Shown here: piece by piece, positions 44,234 to 55,166 of the stretch
How positions within the stretch are numbered: the stretch's first letter is position 1
Layout: each line of letters opens with the position of its first letter
Assembly (NCBI RefSeq): GCF_023703325.1
Contig: NZ_JAMQGM010000023.1
Location: forward strand, 84,513-148,512
DNA length: 64,000 nt
Origin: Streptomyces meridianus
GTDB taxonomy: Bacteria; Actinomycetota; Actinomycetes; Streptomycetales; Streptomycetaceae
Reading direction: 5' to 3'
The notes under the pieces: generated by a model
The model's input: only the letters and a program-made list of their open reading frames with translations
What the model was told of the DNA's origin: nothing
Databases searched by the model: none
Translations under genes and position numbers: made by a program

Positions 44234-46248
44234 TCACGTGTCCTTGCGCGCCGCAGCAGTGGGCTGGGTGACCCGGTCCAGCATCAGGCCGAGGCAGACG
44301 ATGGCCATACCGGCCACCAGACCGGTGCCGAGCTCGCCGCGGGAGAGGCCGAACACGACGTCGTAGCCCAGCGCCCCGCCACCGACGAGACCACCGACGA
44401 TGACGACCGCGAGGACCAGCACCACGCCCTGGTTGACGGCCAGCAGCAACGCCGGCCGGGCGAGCGGGAGTTGCACCTGTCGCAACTGCTGGAAACCGCT
44501 CGCGCCCATCGAGCTCGCAGCCTCCATGGCGGCCGGGTCCACCTGCCGCAGCCCCTGTGTGGTGATCCGGACGACGGCGGGCAGCGCGTACACCACGGCC
44601 GCGATGATGGCCGCCGAGCGTCCGACGGCGAACAGCGCGACGACCGGGATCAGGTAGACGAACTGCGGCATGGTCTGCATGGCGTCGAGCAGCGGGCGCA
44701 GCGCGCGCTCCACCCATCCGACCCGGGCTGCCAGGATGCCGATGGCGAAGCCGAGCACCAGGGTCAGCAGCAGGCCCGCCAGCACCTGGGACAGGGTGTT
44801 CAGGGACTTCGGCCAGACACCCATCACGCCGACGGCGGCCAGCGCGAGGACGCCCGTGAGCGCCGTCCGCCAGGTGCCGACCAGCAGGGCGAACCCGGCG
44901 ACAAGCAGCAGGAGCAGCCACCAGGGCATGGCGTGCAGCCCCGCGTTCAGCGGGTTCAGCAGCCAGTTGGTGAAGTGCTCGGCCCACACCTGGGTACCGC
45001 CGATGACCGGCAGGCCCTCCCGCAGCTGGGCGATCACCGAGTCGTTGAAGACGTTGACCGGCTGCGAGATGTCGTACGTCCAGGCCTTCGGCCAATCGGC
45101 GAGGCCGGTGCCCCGGCCCGCGAGGACGGCCGCGGCGGTCGCGACGGCGATCCCCGCCCAGGTCCACCAGCCGCGCAGGAGGCGCGGACGGTCGGTGACG
45201 ACGGCGTCGAGCTGCTCACCGGCCGCACCGGTCGTGCGGTCGAGCATGATCGCGAGCAGGACGATCGGGATGCCGGCCGCGAGGGCCTTGCCGACGTCGA
45301 CGGTGGAAAGCGCCTCGTACACCTCCTCACCGAGGCCACCTGCACCGACGAGGGCGGCGATGACCACCATGGACAGCGCCATCATGATCGTCTGGTTGAG
45401 TCCGAGGAACATCTCCTTGCGGGCCAGCGGCAGCCGTGCCGTCCACAGCCGCTGCAGCGGGCTCGAGCCGAGCGAAGCCGACGCCTCCAGGACGGTCGGT
45501 GCGGCGCCGCGCAGGCCGAGCGCGGTGAGCCGGGTCATCGGCGGGGCGGCGTAGATGACGGTGGCGAACAGGGCGGCCGGGGTGCCCGTGCCGAAGATCA
45601 GCACGAACGGCAGCAGGTACGCGAACGCCGGGAGCACCTGCATGGTGTCGAGCACCGGCCGCAGCGCCCGGTCGAACCGGTCGGACAGGCCTGCGCCCAG
45701 GCCGAGCAGCGCGCCGATCACGGCCGCGACCACCACTGCGACCGCCATCAGGGCGAGGGTGAGCACGGTGGCGTCCCACATGCCCAGCAGTCCGCAGACC
45801 GCCAGGGCGCCGAGCGCGGTGGCTGCGACCCGCAGGCCGGTGCGGCCCATGCCGCCGGCCCGCCAGGCGACGAGCGCGGCGGCGACGCCCACGCCGAGCG
45901 CGCCCATGGACACCAGGGTCCCGTACACCGCGTTGACCGCGGCGGTGGCGGTGTTGCTGAGGTGCAGCAGGAAGTACAGGAACAGCGGGTGGGTGTCGCG
46001 GTTGTCGATGATCCAGTCGCTGACGTCGTCCAGCGGCTTCGTGAGGTCGACACTGAGCGCCGCGGGCCAGCTGCCGCTGCCCAGCGTGGCGGCCGCCACC
46101 GCGCCCAGGGTCCCGGCGACGACGGCGAACAGCAGCAGCTTGCCGCCGGTGCCGCGCAGGAAGTTCGCGCCGGTGGCACGCCGTTCGGGTGCGGACGCGG
46201 CTCCGGGTTTCCGGTTCCCGGTGTCCGCCCCGGGGGAGGTGGTGGTGG

Positions 46249-46252
<4 letters not shown>
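44234..46252 (-). CDS. Betaine/choline ABC transporter permease with two fused permease domains
   Basis: The 672-residue protein contains two homologous OpuAB/ProW-like permease units (about 90-330 and 370-660). Each has the EAA-type loop ([27 protein letters not shown] and [26 protein letters not shown], both facing the ATPase), giving a pseudo-dimer from one gene. A short extra hydrophobic N-terminal region precedes the first unit. The start ATG overlaps the ATPase stop (ATGA). Usual OpuAB is about 280-300 residues and works as a homodimer, so this is a fusion form. Confidence 0.92.
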
Positions 46253-47303
<1,051 letters not shown>

Positions 47304-47304
<1 letters not shown>

Positions 47305-48869
47305 CACGCATCATCTCCCGGCATGGCAACGGATTCGGGCTTGGAGCGGTCCAGCAGCTCGGCGCACTTCTCCCCGACCATGAGGACGCCGATCATCGGG
47401 TTGACGGCGGGCATGGTCGGGAAGACGGAGGCGTCGGCGATGCGGACGCCCTTCAGGCCCCGGATGCGCAGCTCCGGGTCCACGACGGCCATCGGGTCGT
47501 CGGCGGAGCCCATCCGGCAGGTGCCTGCCGGGTGGTAGACGGTGTGCGCGACCTTGCGCGCGTACTCGCTGATCGCCTCGTCGGAGGTGACCTCCGGGCC
47601 GGGGCAGACCTCGCGCTTGAGCCAGCCGGCCAGCGGCTCGGTCCTCGCGATCTCGCGGGCGAGCCTGATGCCGTCCACGAGGGTGCGGCCGTCGTAGTCG
47701 TCCTCGTCGGTGAAGTACCGGAAGTCGAGGGCGGGCTTGACGGCCGGGTCGGCGCTGGTGAGGTAGAGCCTGCCGCGGCTGCGCGGCTTGGGGATGTTGG
47801 GGGTCATCGACACGCCGTGCTCGGGCTTTTCGTAGCCCAGGCGCTCGGGGTTGTCGGTGAAGGGGATCTGGTAGAAGTGGAACATCAGGTCCGGGCCCCG
47901 CGACTCGGGGTCGCGGCGGACGAACAGCCCCGCGTCGGAGTCCATCGCCGAGTTCTCCGGGATGGGTCCGTCGGTCTCCCAGACGATCACCGACTCGGGG
48001 TGGTCGAGAAGGTTCTCGCCGATGCCGGGCAGGTCGTGGCTCACGGGGATGCCGAGGGCTTCGAGGTCACCCCTCGGCCCGATGCCGGAGTGCATCAGCA
48101 GCCGCGGGGTGTCGACGGCTCCGGCGCAGACCAGGACCTCGTGGCCGGCCTCGACCAGCAGCTCCTCGCCGTCCTTCGTGCGCACGTGCACGCCGGTGAC
48201 CCGGTCGCCGACCAGATCCAGGCGGAACGCCCAGGTCTCCAGCATGATCTGCAGGTTGGGGCGGTCCAGGAACGGGTGCAGGTAGGCGACCGACGCGGAG
48301 GAACGCTTGTTGTTCTCCGGGTGGTAGGCCAGGTCGAAGAACCCGGCGCCCTCGTGGAACGGCTTCTTGTTGAAGCCCTCGACGCGGGGCACGTCGGCCG
48401 CGGCCTGTGCGGCCTCGACGAAGTCCCGGGCGATGGGGTTCCGGTCCTTCTCGTCCACGGCGACGATGTTGTTGCGCAGCCTGTGGAAGAAGGGGTCCAT
48501 CGACTGCGCGTCCCAGCCGGTGGCACCGGCCTCGGCCCACTCGTCCCAGTCGCCGGGCAGCGGTTTGAAGCTGATCAGCGTGTTGTGGGACGAGCAGCCG
48601 CCCAGCACCCGGGCCCGGCTGTGCCGGATGTGGGAGTTGCCGCGGGGCTGTTCCACCGTGGGGTAGTCGTAGTCGAGTTCGCCGCCGAGCAGCCCGAGCC
48701 AGCGGCGGAGGGTCAGTACCTCCGGCCGGTCGATGTCGGACGGCCCGCCCTCGATGACCACCACCTGGGTGTCCGGGTCCTCGGTGAGCCGGGAGGCGAT
48801 CACAGAACCGGCCGTTCCGCCGCCGACGACGACGTAGTCGGCCGTGATCCTGCGGGGGACAGGGGGCAT
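47304..48869 (-). CDS. betA: Choline oxidase/dehydrogenase (GMC flavoprotein)
   Basis: The 521-residue GMC oxidoreductase oxidises choline to betaine aldehyde, possibly on to betaine. The FAD-binding start is [18 protein letters not shown]. The segment LGGCSSHNT keeps the His that in Arthrobacter choline oxidase carries covalent FAD. The active-site His lies in [13 protein letters not shown] and the late Asn in [13 protein letters not shown]. Similarity of layout to choline oxidase is greater than to E. coli BetA, so an O2-using oxidase is possible. The ATG has GGAG 12 bases upstream; 56 bases separate it from betB. Confidence 0.88.
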
Positions 48870-48925
48870 GGGGGTTGTTGCTCCTTGGAAGGTGCGTGCT
48901 GTGCGCGACACTGCGGACAGGGAGG

Positions 48926-50428
48926 TCAGCCGGAGAACCAGCGGACGGGCGCCGGGTTCAGGTTCTGGTAGATGTGCTTGGGCTCGCGGTACTCGGCGAG
49001 GCCGGCGGGGCCGAGCTCCCGGCCGACGCCGGACTTGCCGAAGCCGCCCCATTCGGCCTGCGGCAGGTAGGGGTGGTAGTCGTTGATCCACACCGTGCCG
49101 TGGCGCATCCGGCCGGCGACGCGGCGGGCGCGCCCGGCGTCGGAGGTCCACACGGCGCCGGCGAGGCCGTACTCGGTGTCGTTGGCGAGGGCGATCGCCT
49201 CGTCCTCGGTGTGGAAGGTCTCGACGGTGAGGATCGGGCCGAAGGTCTCCTCACGGACGACGCGCATCTCGCCGTGGCAGTAGTCGAGGACGGTCGGCGC
49301 GTAGAAGTACCCAGTGGCCGGGCGGACGTCGCTCGGCTCGGGACGGCTGCCGCCGCAGCGCAGCTGCGCGCCCTCGGCGAGGGCGGAGGCGACGTACGCC
49401 TCGGTCTTGGCGAGCTGCTGCTCGGAGACGAGCGGGCCGCACTCGACGCCGTCCTCGGTGCCGCGGCCGAGCTTGATCTTCTCGGCGCGGCGGGCGAGCT
49501 CGGCCACGAAGCGGTCGCGGACGGACTCCTCGACGATCAGCCGGGCGCCGGCCGAGCAGACCTGGCCGCTGTGGATGAAGGCGGCGTTGAGCGCCTGGTC
49601 GACGGCGGTGTCGAAGCCCTCCTCGGTGGCGCAGGCGTCGGCGAAGACCACGTTGGGGTTCTTGCCGCCGAGCTCCAGGGCGACCTTCTTCACGGTGGGG
49701 GCTGCGGCCTGCATGACCTTGGTACCGCTGGCGAGACCGCCGGTGAAGGAGACGAGGTCCACGCCGGGGTGCTCGGACAGGCGCGCGCCGACGGGGTTGC
49801 CGGCGCCGGTGACGATGTTGGCGGTGCCGGAGGGCAGACCGGCCTCGACGAGCAGCTTCACCAGGTGGACGGTGGAGAGCGGGGTGACCTCGCTGGGCTT
49901 GATCACGAACGTGTTGCCGGCGGCGAGCGCGGGCGCGACCTTCCAGCTGGCCTGGAGGAGGGGGTAGTTCCACGGCGTGATGAACGCGCAGACGCCGACC
50001 GGCTCGTACACGACGACGCTGTGCACCTCGGTGGAGCCGGCGTCCACGACGCGGCCGCCGGACTCGTTCATGACGAGGTCGGCGAAGTAGCGGAAGGCGT
50101 TCGTGACGTCATCGACGTCGACACGGCCCTCCTCGAGGGTCTTGCCGGTGTCGCGGCTCTCGATGAGGGCGATCTCCTCGCGGTCTCGCTGGAGGAGGTC
50201 GGCGACCCGGCGGAGCAGGGCGGCACGGTCGGCGACGGACGTCGTGGGCCAGGGACCCGTGTCGAAGGCGCGGCGGGCCGCGGCCACGGCCGCGTCGGTG
50301 TCGTCGGAGCCGCCTTCGGCGACCACCGCCAGGACTTTGGCGTCCGCGGGGTCGAGGACCTCCCGGGTGGCGCCGGATGCGGCGGCGCGCCACACCCCGT
50401 CTATGTGGATGGTCTCGGTTGCCGACAC
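48926..50428 (-). CDS. betB: Betaine aldehyde dehydrogenase
   Basis: The 500-residue NAD(P)-dependent aldehyde dehydrogenase makes glycine betaine from betaine aldehyde. It has the full ALDH set: FITPWNYPLLQASWKVAPALAAGN, KPSEVTPLS, FTGGLASGTKV, general base LELGGKNP, nucleophile Cys in HSGQVCSAGARL, and EETFGPI with GFGKSGVGRELG. The start is GTG 50428, with GGAAGG 12 bases upstream. It is the first gene of the five-gene operon. Dyads at 50464-50482 and 50566-50587 lie just before it. Confidence 0.92.
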   Translation of the reverse strand: MSATETIHIDGVWRAAASGATREVLDPADAKVLAVVAEGGSDDTDAAVAAARRAFDTGPWPTTSVADRAALLRRVADLLQRDREEIALIESRDTGKTLEEGRVDVDDVTNAFRYFADLVMNESGGRVVDAGSTEVHSVVVYEPVGVCAFITPWNYPLLQASWKVAPALAAGNTFVIKPSEVTPLSTVHLVKLLVEAGLPSGTANIVTGAGNPVGARLSEHPGVDLVSFTGGLASGTKVMQAAAPTVKKVALELGGKNPNVVFADACATEEGFDTAVDQALNAAFIHSGQVCSAGARLIVEESVRDRFVAELARRAEKIKLGRGTEDGVECGPLVSEQQLAKTEAYVASALAEGAQLRCGGSRPEPSDVRPATGYFYAPTVLDYCHGEMRVVREETFGPILTVETFHTEDEAIALANDTEYGLAGAVWTSDAGRARRVAGRMRHGTVWINDYHPYLPQAEWGGFGKSGVGRELGPAGLAEYREPKHIYQNLNPAPVRWFSG

Positions 50429-50463
50429 TGTCTGAATCTGCCTTCCATGCCTGGTTCTGTGCG

Positions 50464-50482
50464 CGCCAGTCGCAGACTGGCG
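50464..50482 (-). promoter_or_regulatory. Operator-like dyad 1 upstream of betB
   Basis: Perfect 8-bp inverted repeat CGCCAGTC-GCA-GACTGGCG, 36 bases upstream of the betB start. The half-site recurs in the second dyad. It suits a dimeric repressor of the betaine operon; the regulator gene is not in view. Confidence 0.5.
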
Positions 50483-50565
50483 ATCGAGACCCCTGCCCCG
50501 ATGGCCGGATCGCATGCCTCATCGGTGGCGAGAAGTGGTGGGGCTCACTCAGGAAGTCCGATTCG

Positions 50566-50587
50566 CGCCAGTGAGAATCGTCTGGCG
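50566..50587 (-). promoter_or_regulatory. Operator-like dyad 2 upstream of betB
   Basis: CGCCA-N12-TGGCG repeats the half-site of dyad 1 about 100 bases further upstream, inside a locally AT-richer stretch. From there to 51274 (about 690 bases) I see no supportable gene; a symmetric CCTTGA ... TCAAGG element lies at 50853-50879. Confidence 0.4.
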
Positions 50588-51274
50588 GTTATGGTGCAAA
50601 AGCCCGCTTCGGAATACCAGTCCTTGTGACGGGCCTCACTCGCCCGGACGACATCGGCCTGTGGAGATCCGGGGGCGGCGGCCGGGAGGGGACGGACACT
50701 CCGGCAGGGGCCACGGACGTGGGTGGGCGGACGGTCCGGCGATCGCCGCCGGGGAGGACCGCCGGACCGTGGGCCGGGACGTGGCGTGCGCCGCCGGTGG
50801 CTCCGTCCTCGTCCCGGAGGACCGGCCGGGTCCGGCGGCCCGGTCGTCGATGCCTTGATCGTTCCGATCGATTTCAAGGCCCTTTCAGGTCGTTTGCCGA
50901 GCTTTCCCTCCATGTCATGCCCGGCACGCCACCGGAGCGGTTCTGTCCGGTGCGGCGCGCGGGGCGGGTCGCGTGCGCGCGCCCCGCGCCCTGCCGTGCC
51001 CACCCGGCGAGGCGGCTCGCCGACTCCGAAGGCGCTGCTCGCCCGAGTGGCCCGGCGATCCTCCTTCGCGCCTCCGTTCACGTCGCTCGACGAGCCCTGC
51101 CAACGGGACGCCCACCGACGCCGGCGCCCGTCCATGCGGGAACATCCGCGCTTCCCTCGCGCTCTCCCGCCGGACGACGGCGCCGAGGCGGCCGCAGAGC
51201 CTGTGCCGGTCTCACCGCCGAATCGCCGGGCTCGGCGGCGCCGTATCCTGACCCCACACGGGAAGGAGCCGTCC

Positions 51275-51829
51275 ATGAGCGTCGACGCGATCGTGCACAC
51301 CGAGTTCCCGGAGGGGTACACGGTCCTGTTCGGGGCCGACGGAAAGGTGATCATGGCTCCGCGGAGCGAAGAGCACTCCAGCACCATCCGGTCGCTGCAG
51401 ATCGACTCCGCTCTCGCCCTCGGCCGTCACGCGAAAGTGACCTCCGACGTCTACATCGATTTCCCGGCCGATGAGAACTCCGCCCCCGATCTGGCGATCC
51501 TTCGCGAGGACGCCCGCCGGGAGGGCAAGCGCTACAGCTTCGAAGATGTGCTGCTGATCTGCGAGGTCGTCTCGACTTCCTCCGCACGCAAGGACTACGA
51601 CGACTGCACGGCGAAGTACGGCCGCTACGGCATCCCGATCTACCTGGTGGTGGACCCCTACGCCCAGGAAGTCGTCCTCCACACCCAGCCGACCGGCACC
51701 GGATACATCGCGGCACACACCCACAAGTACGGCACGGGCAAGCTTCCCGTTCCCTTGGCCGATGGCCGCACCTTCACCCTCGACCTCGACGAACTCCCGC
51801 GCCCGGAGCCCGAGGCGAACGCCCGCTGA
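51275..51829 (+). CDS. Uma2-family (DUF820) putative endonuclease
   Basis: The 184-residue protein has the Uma2 PD-(D/E)xK-like fold: SSTIRSLQIDSALALG helix, SDVYIDFP, core Asp in APDLAIL, core Glu in ICEVVSTSSARKDY, and YGIPIYLVVDPYAQEVVLH, then the C-terminal strand set. The family is greatly expanded in Streptomyces and cyanobacteria; its function is not established. The ATG has GGAAGGAG upstream. It is monocistronic and followed by a hairpin. Confidence 0.85.
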   Translation: MSVDAIVHTEFPEGYTVLFGADGKVIMAPRSEEHSSTIRSLQIDSALALGRHAKVTSDVYIDFPADENSAPDLAILREDARREGKRYSFEDVLLICEVVSTSSARKDYDDCTAKYGRYGIPIYLVVDPYAQEVVLHTQPTGTGYIAAHTHKYGTGKLPVPLADGRTFTLDLDELPRPEPEANAR

Positions 51830-51912
51830 CGAAGGGCTCGGGCCCGGCTCCGGTCGGAATCCGGGCGTGGCGCTCGGCCGGCTCCCGCCGCAGCGGTCCT
51901 GCTGCCCGGGCG

Positions 51913-51952
51913 CCCTTCCCGGCACCGCCCGACAGCCAGGACTGCCGGGAAG
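51913..51952 (+). terminator. Hairpin after the Uma2 gene
   Basis: A perfect 11-bp stem CCTTCCCGGCA / TGCCGGGAAGG with an 18-base loop, 84 bases after the stop. The remainder of 51830-52175 holds no supported gene. Confidence 0.6.
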
Positions 51953-52175
51953 GCGGCGGCTGAGCACGCAGCCGTCCGTCACCGCTCCCTCCGCTCCGCG
52001 GTCGACCGGCGCTCACCGCACCACAGGGGTTGTCGGGTGCATGCCCAAGCTCCTTTACTGGCGGTGCAACCTGCGATCCGGTCCGTGGGGAGGCCTCAAC
52101 CTGCTTTTCTCCCGACGGGCGTGACATGCCGACAGCAACGGAACTCCCGGCACCCCCCACCCGAAGGAGACCGAC

Positions 52176-53267
52176 ATGGCTTCACAGCACGGGCACGACC
52201 GCCGGACACTGCTCCGCGGCGGCCTGGCCGCGACCGCCGCCGGCGCGATCGGGATCGGCGTGACCGGCACCGCGCACGCCGCGCCCGCCGCGGAAGGCCG
52301 CGGCACCCGGAGCCCGGCCCGAACCGCCGTCGCCGAACCCCGCATCTACAGCACGTCCGAGTGGGGCGCCCGCCCGCCCTCGGACTCGATCGTGGTGCTG
52401 GACCGCGTCCCGACGTACATCGTCGTCCACCACACCGCGAACCCCGGGAACAGCACCGACTACTCGCTGGCGCACGCCATGGAGATCTGCCGGAGCATCC
52501 AGGACTTCCACATGGACGGCAACGGCTGGATCGACTCGGGCCAGCAGTTCACCAACTCCCGTGGCGGCTACCGGCTCGAAGGCCGCCATCAGAGCCTGTC
52601 GGCGGTGCGGGGCGGCACGCAGCACGTCCAGGGCGCCAACGTCGGCGGCCACAACAGCGAGGTCATCGGGATCGAGAACGAGGGCCTCTACACGAGCGTG
52701 AACGTGCCGCAGGCGCTATGGGACTCCCTGGTGGACCTGGTCGCGTGGATCGCCGACCGGTACGGCACCGTCGTCACCGACATCCGCGGCCACCGGGACT
52801 TCAACTCCACCGAGTGCCCCGGCGACGTGCTCTACGGACGGCTCCAGGAACTGCGCGACGAGGTCGCGGTACGGCTCGGCACCGCCCCGGCCCAGCGGTT
52901 CCTGCCCTGGCCGCTGCTGCGGCCCGGCGACTTCGGCCCGAGGGTGCGCGCCGCCCAGCACCTGCTGCGCGCCCGGGGGTTCGCGTCGGTGCCGGCGGAC
53001 GGCCACTTCGGGGCCTCGACCAAGGAGGCGGTGGCCCGGCTCGCGAAGGCGCACGACATCGAGCCCCACACCTGCTCGGCGATGTACCACAGCACGGTGG
53101 ACGAGACCGGCTACCTCGGCTCCGACCTCTGGCCGCTGATCACCCCGTCGTCCCGGGCGAACGACGAGGTCGCGGCTGCGGTGGGCGAGTTGCAGCGGGC
53201 CGGCAGCGACGCCCGGTCCGTGGGTGCGACGCTGACCCGGACGGAGTGGAAGCGCCTCCTGGCCTGA
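52176..53267 (+). CDS. Tat-exported N-acetylmuramoyl-L-alanine amidase with peptidoglycan-binding domain
   Basis: The 363-residue protein starts with a twin-arginine signal (DRRTLLRGG, cleavage near AHAAP). A PGRP/Amidase_2 domain (about 57-235) carries likely zinc ligands in YIVVHHTAN, RGHRDF and TECPG and the substrate-cleft segment GHNSEVIGIENEG. A peptidoglycan-binding-1 unit (about 245-300; LRPGDFGPRVRAAQHLL, DGHFGASTKEAV) follows, plus a short extra tail. It should cleave peptidoglycan outside the cell. The ATG has GAAGGAG upstream. Confidence 0.92.
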   Translation: MASQHGHDRRTLLRGGLAATAAGAIGIGVTGTAHAAPAAEGRGTRSPARTAVAEPRIYSTSEWGARPPSDSIVVLDRVPTYIVVHHTANPGNSTDYSLAHAMEICRSIQDFHMDGNGWIDSGQQFTNSRGGYRLEGRHQSLSAVRGGTQHVQGANVGGHNSEVIGIENEGLYTSVNVPQALWDSLVDLVAWIADRYGTVVTDIRGHRDFNSTECPGDVLYGRLQELRDEVAVRLGTAPAQRFLPWPLLRPGDFGPRVRAAQHLLRARGFASVPADGHFGASTKEAVARLAKAHDIEPHTCSAMYHSTVDETGYLGSDLWPLITPSSRANDEVAAAVGELQRAGSDARSVGATLTRTEWKRLLA

Positions 53268-53363
53268 GAACGGCGCAGCGCACGGGTGCGGCCGGCACGA
53301 CGCGGCAGGCCGTCCCCGCCGCTGCGCCCGGCGGGACCGCTGCGCGCCCCGGGCTCCGCGGTG

Positions 53364-53786
53364 CTACCCGTCCGCCCCGGATCTCTCCGCAAGGCCGGTC
53401 AGCCGGGCGTAGTGACACAGCAATGCCTGGCAGCAGCGGGCCAGGCGCTGCGCGTGCTGCACCGCGGAGACGAGCCCCGGCCCGGTGGCACCGTTCAACT
53501 GCCGCTGTGCCTCGCCGACTCCGGCCAGCGCTCGGCACCGCGAGGGATCGTCCGCGGGCCGGAGCCGGGCGCGGTCCTCGACCTCCGGGACGAGCAGCAT
53601 GACGTGCCCGCGCAGCAGGAGGACGTACTCCTCGACCTGCTCGTAGCGCGGAAGCGTCGCGTTCTCGCCGAGGACGGCGTCGATCGTCTCCCGGATGACC
53701 GCGAGATCGACCGGGAGGGCCGCGGCGTCCGGCTCCGTCCGCTCAGGGGTTCCGGGCACGCGATCGGGTGGGCTTTCCAGGTTCAT
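53364..53786 (-). CDS. DUF6415-like protein
   Basis: The 140-residue helical protein has the pattern I recall for streptomycete DUF6415 proteins: LPVDLAVIRETIDAVLGE, EEYVLLLRGHVMLLVPEVED, ALAGVGEAQRQL and VQHAQRLARCCQALLCHY. These are widespread next to XRE/DUF397 genes and in specialised-metabolite regions; the function is unknown. It is divergent from the XRE regulator with a shared 123-base promoter region. Confidence 0.7.
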   Translation of the reverse strand: MNLESPPDRVPGTPERTEPDAAALPVDLAVIRETIDAVLGENATLPRYEQVEEYVLLLRGHVMLLVPEVEDRARLRPADDPSRCRALAGVGEAQRQLNGATGPGLVSAVQHAQRLARCCQALLCHYARLTGLAERSGADG

Positions 53787-53836
53787 GTTCCGACTCTGCC
53801 CGCTGCTGCATAGCGTTACGAGGCCTGAACGGGCTA

Positions 53837-53880
53837 CAGCGCAACTGTGCTGTTGTATGGGGCACTTGTGCGCTGTTGTG
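53837..53880. promoter_or_regulatory. Repeated half-sites in the DUF6415 / XRE divergent promoter
   Basis: CTGTTGT occurs twice (in TGCTGTTGTA and GCGCTGTTGTG) next to short dyads (AGCGCA-AC-TGTGCT, one mismatch; GCAC-TT-GTGC), all within 45 bases before the XRE start. They are candidate binding sites for that regulator. Confidence 0.4.
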
Positions 53881-53909
53881 CGGTGTGCTCATCGGAAGGG
53901 GGGAGAGCC

Positions 53910-54725
53910 GTGGGCAGTGGAGGAAACGCACCGGTCGGCCTCACGATCATCGGCGCGCAGGTGCGGTCGCTGCGAGAACGCCGCGGAATCACCCAAGGGG
54001 TGCTCGCCGACCGGATCGGCTACTCGGCGTCACTGGTCCGCATGATCGAGCGTGGCGAGCGGCTGCCCCGGCCCGAGTTCCTGGAGCGGCTGGAGGGCGT
54101 CCTGGAGGTACCGGGGCTGTTCACGTCGGTCCGCGATCAGCTCCTCCGCGACCGGCACCCGGCCTGGTTCCAGCCGTACGCGGAGCTGGAGGCGGAGGCC
54201 GTGGCCCTGTCGGCGTACGACAACCAGCTCGTCAGGGGGCTGCTGCAGACGGAGGCGTACGCGCGGGCTGTTCACACGGCCTACCGGCCGACCCTGGACG
54301 AGGAGGAGATCGAGCGCCGGATCGCCACCCGAATGGCCCGGCAGCGACTTCTCTCCCGCAGACCCGCACCCGCGCTGAGCTTCGTCATCGAAGAAGTCGT
54401 GCTCCGACGGCCTGTCGGTGGTCTCGAGGTGCTGCGGGACCAGCTCCAACACCTCCTGCGCTGCGCGGAGATGCGGCACATCGAACTCCAGATCATGCCG
54501 ACGGACCGGGAGAACCACGCCGGACTGGAGGGCCCGTTCACCCTCATCGAACCCCCGGACCGGGAGATGTGCGCCTACATCGAATCCCAGGACCACGGCA
54601 GTCTGATCAGCGATCGTCAACAGGTCGGCCGGATCGCACGCCGCTATGGAATCCTGCGGGGGCAGGCCCTCAGCCCGGAGGAATCGGCAATTTTCATCCA
54701 TGAGTTGGTAGCGGGAGCGCCATGA
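53910..54725 (+). CDS. XRE-family regulator with DUF5753 domain
   Basis: The 271-residue WhiJ-type regulator has an N-terminal helix-turn-helix (about 10-65; LRERRGITQGVLADRIGYSASLVRMIERGER) and a DUF5753 domain (about 85-265; AWFQPYAELEAEAVALSAYDNQLVRGLLQTEAYARA, later LEGPFTLIEPPDREMCAYIE). These proteins usually pair with a DUF397 protein encoded next door and control development or antibiotic genes. The start is GTG 53910 with GGGGGGAG upstream. It is translationally coupled (ATGA) to the DUF397 gene. Confidence 0.92.
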   Translation: MGSGGNAPVGLTIIGAQVRSLRERRGITQGVLADRIGYSASLVRMIERGERLPRPEFLERLEGVLEVPGLFTSVRDQLLRDRHPAWFQPYAELEAEAVALSAYDNQLVRGLLQTEAYARAVHTAYRPTLDEEEIERRIATRMARQRLLSRRPAPALSFVIEEVVLRRPVGGLEVLRDQLQHLLRCAEMRHIELQIMPTDRENHAGLEGPFTLIEPPDREMCAYIESQDHGSLISDRQQVGRIARRYGILRGQALSPEESAIFIHELVAGAP

Positions 54726-54937
54726 GCGTTGACGAGAACGTACACGCGTCGTCGGGACTCGCCTGGTTCACTTCAAGCCACAGTGGCGGAGGTGGCGGCG
54801 AATGCGTCGAGGTCGCGGCCGGCACCGCGGCCGTGCACGTCCGGGACTCCGGGAACCGGACCGGACCGGTGCTGGACTTCACGCCGGAGCAGTGGGCGTC
54901 GTTCGTCGTCTTCGCTGCCGGGCACCCGTCCGTCTGA
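54722..54937 (+). CDS. DUF397-domain protein
   Basis: The 71-residue small protein is typical of the DUF397 partners of XRE/DUF5753 regulators: WFTSSHSGGGGGECVEV at the start, VHVRDSGNRTGPVLDFTPEQW later. By analogy with the WhiJ system it is expected to bind or antagonise the regulator encoded directly upstream. It overlaps that gene by four bases. Confidence 0.93.
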   Translation: MSVDENVHASSGLAWFTSSHSGGGGGECVEVAAGTAAVHVRDSGNRTGPVLDFTPEQWASFVVFAAGHPSV

Positions 54938-55166
54938 CGGCCTCCCGGTCCGGGGCTCCGCCACTCCCCTGCCCTCGCTCCTCCGCTCCCCGGCGGGCCG
55001 CCGCCGGTACGGCGACCGGGCGACGCGCATCCGGATCAACGCACCCCTCCTGCTACCGCCATTCGCAGGACGGGGCGGCTCCGCGGACTTATCCGGCCCT
55101 CCGTCCGGTCACCCATGGGTCCCGGTGGCGGTCCCCTCCGGGGACCCTCGACGAAAGGGAGAAGAG

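Noticed and set aside
50545..51387. 280-residue minus-strand frame upstream of betB as a regulator gene
   Set aside because: Arg/Gly/Pro-rich without a DNA-binding motif, and it overlaps the Uma2 gene.
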